Origin: Candidatus Rokuibacteriota bacterium | GTDB lineage: Bacteria > Methylomirabilota > Methylomirabilia > Rokubacteriales > CSP1-6 | NCBI GenBank assembly: GCA_003221435.1 | Contig: QHRS01000031.1 | Span: 1-9,340 of the forward strand | DNA length: 9,340 nt | Direction: 5' to 3' | Shown: piece after piece, positions 6,397 through 9,340 of the stretch | Layout of the letters: each line of letters begins with the position of its first letter | Numbering within the stretch: the first letter of the stretch is position 1 | Program-made: the position numbers and the translations under genes | The notes under the pieces: model-generated | Told to the model about the DNA's origin: nothing | The model's database searches: none | The model's input: only the letters and a program-made list of their open reading frames with translations

Positions 6397-6579
6397 ATGA
6401 TGAACCTGATCGTCCGCTTCCTGCGCGAGGAAAAGGGCGAGGACCTGATCGAGTACGGGTTGCTCGCGGCGTTCGTTGCCACCGTCGCGACCGCCACCGT
6501 GATTGCCGACCCACTCGGTCTAAGAACCGCTGTCGTCAACGCGTACAAGCGCTGCGTCGACGCACTGAACAAGGCATAA
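6397..6579 (+). CDS. flp: Flp-type pilin (Tad major pilin), copy 2
   Basis: The 60-residue prepilin has a leader ending in Gly14, cleavage motif G|EDLIEY (Glu19 at +5, Tyr20 at +6), then the same hydrophobic helix GLLAAFVATVATATVIA and tail YKRCVDALNKA as copy 1. The differences lie mainly in the leader peptide (MMNLIVRFLREEK) and a few residues after the helix (LRTAVV versus LTAAVV). AAGGAG lies 8 nt before ATG 6397. It should be processed by the downstream CpaA and incorporated into the same fibre as copy 1. The recent duplication includes the promoter and leader. A matching hairpin follows the stop at 6592-6628, before the third pilin and the Tad operon. Confidence 0.95.
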   Translation: MMNLIVRFLREEKGEDLIEYGLLAAFVATVATATVIADPLGLRTAVVNAYKRCVDALNKA

Positions 6580-6591
6580 AACCACGGAGCA

Positions 6592-6628
6592 CCGGGAATC
6601 CGGCCGCCGGATCGGCACGGATTCCCGG
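6592..6628 (+). terminator. Hairpin after pilin 2 (attenuator between pilin and Tad genes)
   Basis: CCGGGAATCCG (6592-6602) pairs perfectly with CGGATTCCCGG (6618-6628). GCCG (6603-6606) and CGGC (6613-6616) can extend the stem past a bulged A. No U-tract follows, and the next ribosome binding site begins at once, so partial termination or mRNA protection, giving excess pilin over machinery, is more likely than full termination. Confidence 0.6.
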
Positions 6629-6643
6629 GCCTGCGGAGCAACC

Positions 6644-6838
6644 ATGCGGAAGCCAGTGCACAAGCTTATTCACAGGCTGCTGAACGAAGAGCGCAGCGCG
6701 GACCCGATCGAGTACCGGCTGCTCGCGGCGTTCGTGGCCACGATCGCCGTAGTGATCCTGCTCGGCGACCCGCTGGGATTGGTTCGCGCGGTCAGGCAAG
6801 CCTATACCCGCGTCGTGACCGCCCTCTCACAGGCATGA
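6644..6838 (+). CDS. Divergent Flp-like pilin paralog with altered cleavage site
   Basis: The 64-residue product aligns with the two Flp pilins through the helix LLAAFVATIAVVILLGDPLGL and the C-terminal AYTRVVTAL. At the processing site it has RS|ADPIEYR instead of G|EDLIEYG. Glu23 (+5) and Tyr24 (+6) are kept, but the -1 residue, almost always Gly in type IV and Flp prepilins, is Ser18, and Pro occupies +3. The C-terminal Cys of the other copies is absent. It may be a poorly processed or minor subunit, a membrane-anchored initiator, or a decaying paralog. It starts 15 nt after the pilin 2 hairpin, with CGGAG 5 nt before the ATG. The cpaA start lies only 16 nt downstream, so it is the first gene of the Tad operon rather than of a pilin cassette. 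Confidence 0.85.
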   Translation: MRKPVHKLIHRLLNEERSADPIEYRLLAAFVATIAVVILLGDPLGLVRAVRQAYTRVVTALSQA

Positions 6839-6854
6839 CGGAGAACCCGATCCG

Positions 6855-7373
6855 ATGAACCTCCCGCTCTACATCGTGCTGCCGGTGATCGCGGTATCCG
6901 CCGCCGGCGTGTGCACGGACCTCCTGTCGCGACGCGTTCCGAACGCGCTGACGGCCCCCGCGCTGCTGGCTGGGCTCGCGGTTCACGCGTCGCTGCAAGG
7001 CTGGAGCGGGCTCGGGGCCGCGCTCGCGGGAATGGCGATCGCGGGCGGCATCCTGCTTCCCGGATGGCTCGCGGGCTGGATGGGCGCGGGCGACGTCAAG
7101 CTCATGGCGGCCGTCGGCGCATGGTTCGGCCTGGCGCACGGCACGCTGGCGGCGTTGCTGGCGCTGATCGCAGGCGGCGTGATCGCCGCCGCCGTCGCCG
7201 CCCGTCACGGCGTGCTGCGACAGTCGCTGTGGGGCGCCGCGTCGCTCGCCGCGTGGGCGGTGTCGTCGCGCGGACGCCTCGCGATGCCGCAGCCGCCCAC
7301 CACCGGCATCCGGTTCCCGTTCGCGCTCGCGGTGCTGGCCGGCGCATCCGCCGCGATATGGGTGCGGGCATGA
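6855..7373 (+). CDS. cpaA: Prepilin peptidase CpaA/TadV (type IV A24 aspartic protease)
   Basis: This 172-residue polytopic inner-membrane protein has both catalytic aspartate motifs of the A24 family: Asp22 in CTDLLSRRVPN and Asp80 in MGAGDVKLMAAVG. Several hydrophobic segments surround them (about 4-20, 34-47, 53-72, 97-118 and the C-terminus). The short length without an N-terminal methylase domain is typical of Tad-locus peptidases. It should cleave the Flp prepilins encoded just upstream and the pseudopilin TadE downstream, at the membrane surface. GGAG precedes the ATG by 11 nt. Its stop overlaps the tadE start as ATGA, so the two are translationally coupled. Confidence 0.93.
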   Translation: MNLPLYIVLPVIAVSAAGVCTDLLSRRVPNALTAPALLAGLAVHASLQGWSGLGAALAGMAIAGGILLPGWLAGWMGAGDVKLMAAVGAWFGLAHGTLAALLALIAGGVIAAAVAARHGVLRQSLWGAASLAAWAVSSRGRLAMPQPPTTGIRFPFALAVLAGASAAIWVRA

Positions 7374-7780
7374 GCCGCTTCCACAGGCCCGCCCGCGGCC
7401 AGCGCGGCACGGCACTGGTCGAGTTCGCGCTCGTGCTGCCGATGCTGCTGGTCCTCACGTTCTGCGTCGTCGATATCAGCCGCGCGTTCTGGGCCAAGAA
7501 CACCGCGACCCCGGCGGCGCGCGAGGGCGTGCGCTACATGGTGGTCCACACCCTCGCCGACAGCGCCGACGTGCGCAGCCGCGTGAGCGAGGTGCTGGCA
7601 CCCGCGAACCTGACGCTGAAGACGCTCGTGATCAACGGTCCGCTTCCCGGACCGCGCTACGAAGTCCAAGTCGGGGTGCAGTTCAACTGGATGTTCCCGG
7701 GTCTGTTCACGTGGCTCGGGGCCAGCTTCGCCAATCCCATGACTTTGCAAGCCACATGCGTGATGAGGAAAGAGGGCTGA
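7370..7780 (+). CDS. tadE: TadE-like pseudopilin
   Basis: The 136-residue protein has the TadE signature near its N-terminus: a basic leader, then RG|TALVEFALVLPMLLVL with Gly13 before the cleavage point and Glu18 at +5, then a transmembrane helix. The rest is a periplasmic domain with CVVDISRAFW and a C-terminal region containing a single Cys. TadE pseudopilins are processed by the same peptidase as Flp and are required for pilus assembly. A longer open frame extends upstream inside cpaA, but the ATG at 7370 overlapping the cpaA stop, and the leader beginning there, fix the start. No separate tadF or tadG is seen before cpaB, so this may be the only one at this position. Confidence 0.9.
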   Translation: MSRFHRPARGQRGTALVEFALVLPMLLVLTFCVVDISRAFWAKNTATPAAREGVRYMVVHTLADSADVRSRVSEVLAPANLTLKTLVINGPLPGPRYEVQVGVQFNWMFPGLFTWLGASFANPMTLQATCVMRKEG

Positions 7781-7799
7781 CGCCCGGGGGAGATTCAAC

Positions 7800-8660
7800 A
7801 TGAGCCAACGTGGACATACTTTCATGGGCCTCGCCCTCGCGCTGGGCCTCGCGGCGGCCGGCGTGGCCTACTACTCGATCAACGCAATCTCCGCACGTGC
7901 GGCCGCCAACGCCAAGGCACAAGTTCGCGACGTGGTGGTGACCGCGACCGACATCACCTACGGGGTGAAGCTCGAGAAGACCCAGCTGCAGGTGGTGCAC
8001 TATCCCAAGGACGCCGTGCCGCTCGGCGCGTTCTCCACGGTGGATTCCGTCGTGGGCCAGACCACGAAGGTGTTCCTCGGCACGCGCGAGGCGGTCACCG
8101 CCACCAAGCTGTCGTCGCGCGGCGGCGGACTGTCGATGCTGGTGCGCACCAGCATGCGCGCTGCCAGCATCGAGGTGAATCAGGTTTCCGGAGTGTCCGG
8201 GTTCGTGCTCCCCGGCGACCGCGTGGACGTGCTCAGCACGATCGACAATCGCAGCGCCGACGGCAACGCCGTCACCAAGACCGTGCTGCAGAACATCGAG
8301 GTGCTCGCCGCCGGCCAGAAGACCGACCCCAAGGAGCACAAACCGATCTCGGTGCAGGCGGTGACCCTGCTCGTGGATCCCGTCGGCGCGGAGATCCTCG
8401 CCCACGCGATGCACGAAGGCGAGATCCATCTCGTGCTCCGCAACCCCGACGACCAGACCCAGGTGGATGTCGCCGCGACTTCCACGATGAGTCTGCTCGG
8501 AATCACGCCCAAAGCCCCAGCACCCACGCCGTCCAAGCACCGGTCCGCCTCCCCCCAGCCCGCACCGGTAGTCGTGATGAAGGAACCCGATCCACGGACG
8601 ATCCGCATCATCCGCAGCGCCAACGTGACCGAGCAGCCGGCGGTCGTCGACAGCAAGTAA
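7800..8660 (+). CDS. cpaB: Tad pilus assembly protein CpaB/RcpC
   Basis: The 286-residue product has an N-terminal membrane anchor (about 8-30), a SAF domain (about 42-104; VVVTATDITYGVKLEKTQL through VTATKLS) and an RcpC-type domain from about 115 with the characteristic GVSGFVLPGDRVDVLST (131-147). The C-terminal tail is Pro- and Ala-rich (about 238-262) and probably unstructured. CpaB/RcpC is a periplasmic component that supports secretin stability and gating in Tad systems. A strong GGGGGAG lies 7 nt before the ATG, 19 nt after tadE, and cpaC follows after 37 nt, so the genes form one operon. Confidence 0.93.
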   Translation: MSQRGHTFMGLALALGLAAAGVAYYSINAISARAAANAKAQVRDVVVTATDITYGVKLEKTQLQVVHYPKDAVPLGAFSTVDSVVGQTTKVFLGTREAVTATKLSSRGGGLSMLVRTSMRAASIEVNQVSGVSGFVLPGDRVDVLSTIDNRSADGNAVTKTVLQNIEVLAAGQKTDPKEHKPISVQAVTLLVDPVGAEILAHAMHEGEIHLVLRNPDDQTQVDVAATSTMSLLGITPKAPAPTPSKHRSASPQPAPVVVMKEPDPRTIRIIRSANVTEQPAVVDSK

Positions 8661-8697
8661 CCCGCCCGCCTTCGCCGGGCCCCAGGGGAGGAACACG

Positions 8698-9340
8698 ATG
8701 TCTCACACGAAACTGACGCGCGCGCGGGGCTGGTTCGCGACCGGAGTGTGCCTAGCGCTCCTGGCCGCCGCTGCCGCCTTCGCCGAAACCGGTCGCTCCA
8801 CACTGAGAATCCCGCTCGGACGCGCCGAGGTCGTGACGTCCGACGACGAGGTGAAGACGGTGGCGATCGCGGAACCCAAGATCGCCGACGCCGCGGTGGG
8901 CTCCTCGCGCACCGTGGTCGTCAACGCCAAGGAAGTCGGGCGCACGAGCCTCGTGGTGTACAGCCAGGGCGGGCGATTCACCGTGTACGACGTGGAAGTC
9001 TACGTGCCGAACGCGGACAAGCAGGTCGTGCTCCACGTGCGGGTCGCCGAGGTCAACGCCGACGCGAAGCGGGCGCTCGGGTTCGACTTCGCCGGCGCCG
9101 CGCACGACAACACCCCGATGCTGGACGGCACGATCAGCGGCGGCCTGTTCACGACCAGGACGTCGCTCCCGTCGGTGCCGCTCTTGCCCGGCCCCACGAC
9201 CGACGGCGTCATCAGCTACGTGCGCAACGCCGGGAACCTCGCGCTGGAGACGGCGTGGAGGGCGCTGGAGGAGAAGGGCGACTTGAAGGAGCTGGCGAAC
9301 CCCACGCTGGTCGCGCGCAGCGGCGAGAAGGCGAGCTTCC
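8698..9340 (+). CDS. cpaC: Tad pilus secretin CpaC/RcpA, N-terminal part (runs off window)
   Basis: 214 codons are visible and no stop is reached. A signal peptide covers residues 1-29 (hydrophobic CLALLAAAAAFA). A pilus-secretin N-terminal domain (PF13629-like) spans about 34-104, with RIPLGRAEVVTSDDEVKTVAIAEPKIADA-type sequence and GRTSLVVYSQGG. Next comes QVVLHVRVAEVN (109-120), a hallmark of the CpaC family, and the beginning of the secretin domain with LKELANPTLVARSGEKASF (196-214). The protein should form the outer-membrane channel for the Flp fibre. AGGGGAGG lies about 7 nt before ATG 8698. Full-length family members are usually about 400-500 residues, so roughly half is missing here. 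Confidence 0.95.
   Translation, partial: MSHTKLTRARGWFATGVCLALLAAAAAFAETGRSTLRIPLGRAEVVTSDDEVKTVAIAEPKIADAAVGSSRTVVVNAKEVGRTSLVVYSQGGRFTVYDVEVYVPNADKQVVLHVRVAEVNADAKRALGFDFAGAAHDNTPMLDGTISGGLFTTRTSLPSVPLLPGPTTDGVISYVRNAGNLALETAWRALEEKGDLKELANPTLVARSGEKASF

Noticed and set aside
1..9340. CRISPR array, tRNA or rRNA genes
   Set aside because: I saw no regularly spaced direct repeats, no tRNA-like cloverleaf and no rRNA segments on reading through the window.

Overview
The window is very GC-rich and densely coded. It suggests a diderm (Gram-negative-type) bacterium, because it encodes a TonB-dependent outer-membrane receptor and a Tad pilus secretin. I cannot name the phylum from the sequence alone; GC-rich deltaproteobacterial-type, Gemmatimonadota-like or Eisenbacteria-like lineages are all plausible.

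Left half (1-5222, minus strand): a three-gene cluster transcribed right to left. It runs from a TonB-dependent outer-membrane receptor (3234-5222), through a periplasmic ABC-type substrate-binding protein with no permease or ATPase beside it (2170-3075), to a membrane-bound hybrid histidine kinase (cut by the left edge, start at 2173). The last two overlap by ATGA. The natural reading is a nutrient uptake and sensing unit in which the binding protein could feed the kinase. A 159-nt imperfect palindrome (3050-3208) fills most of the gap between receptor and binding-protein genes and covers the first codons of the latter.

Middle (5223-6640): a divergent regulatory region and a duplicated pilin cassette. 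Each copy has, in the same order, an 18-nt identical upstream motif, a sigma-54-type -24/-12 promoter, a conserved leader of about 223 nt with hairpins, a short Flp-type pilin gene, and an 11- to 12-bp GC-rich hairpin after the stop codon. The matching spacing in both copies is the most distinctive feature of the window.

Right half (6644-9340, plus strand): a third, divergent Flp-like pilin whose cleavage-site glycine is replaced by serine. It is followed by the start of a Tad (tight adherence) pilus operon: prepilin peptidase CpaA/TadV, pseudopilin TadE, CpaB/RcpC and the N-terminal part of the secretin CpaC/RcpA, which runs off the right edge. The ATPase and inner-membrane platform genes (cpaE, cpaF, tadB, tadC) are not in the window and presumably lie downstream.

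Together, the pilins would be made in large amounts from their own sigma-54 promoters, with the hairpins limiting read-through into the machinery genes. The Tad proteins would process, export and assemble them. Any link between the left sensing cluster and the pilus genes is unproven; they share only a divergent intergenic region and one copy of the 18-nt motif.
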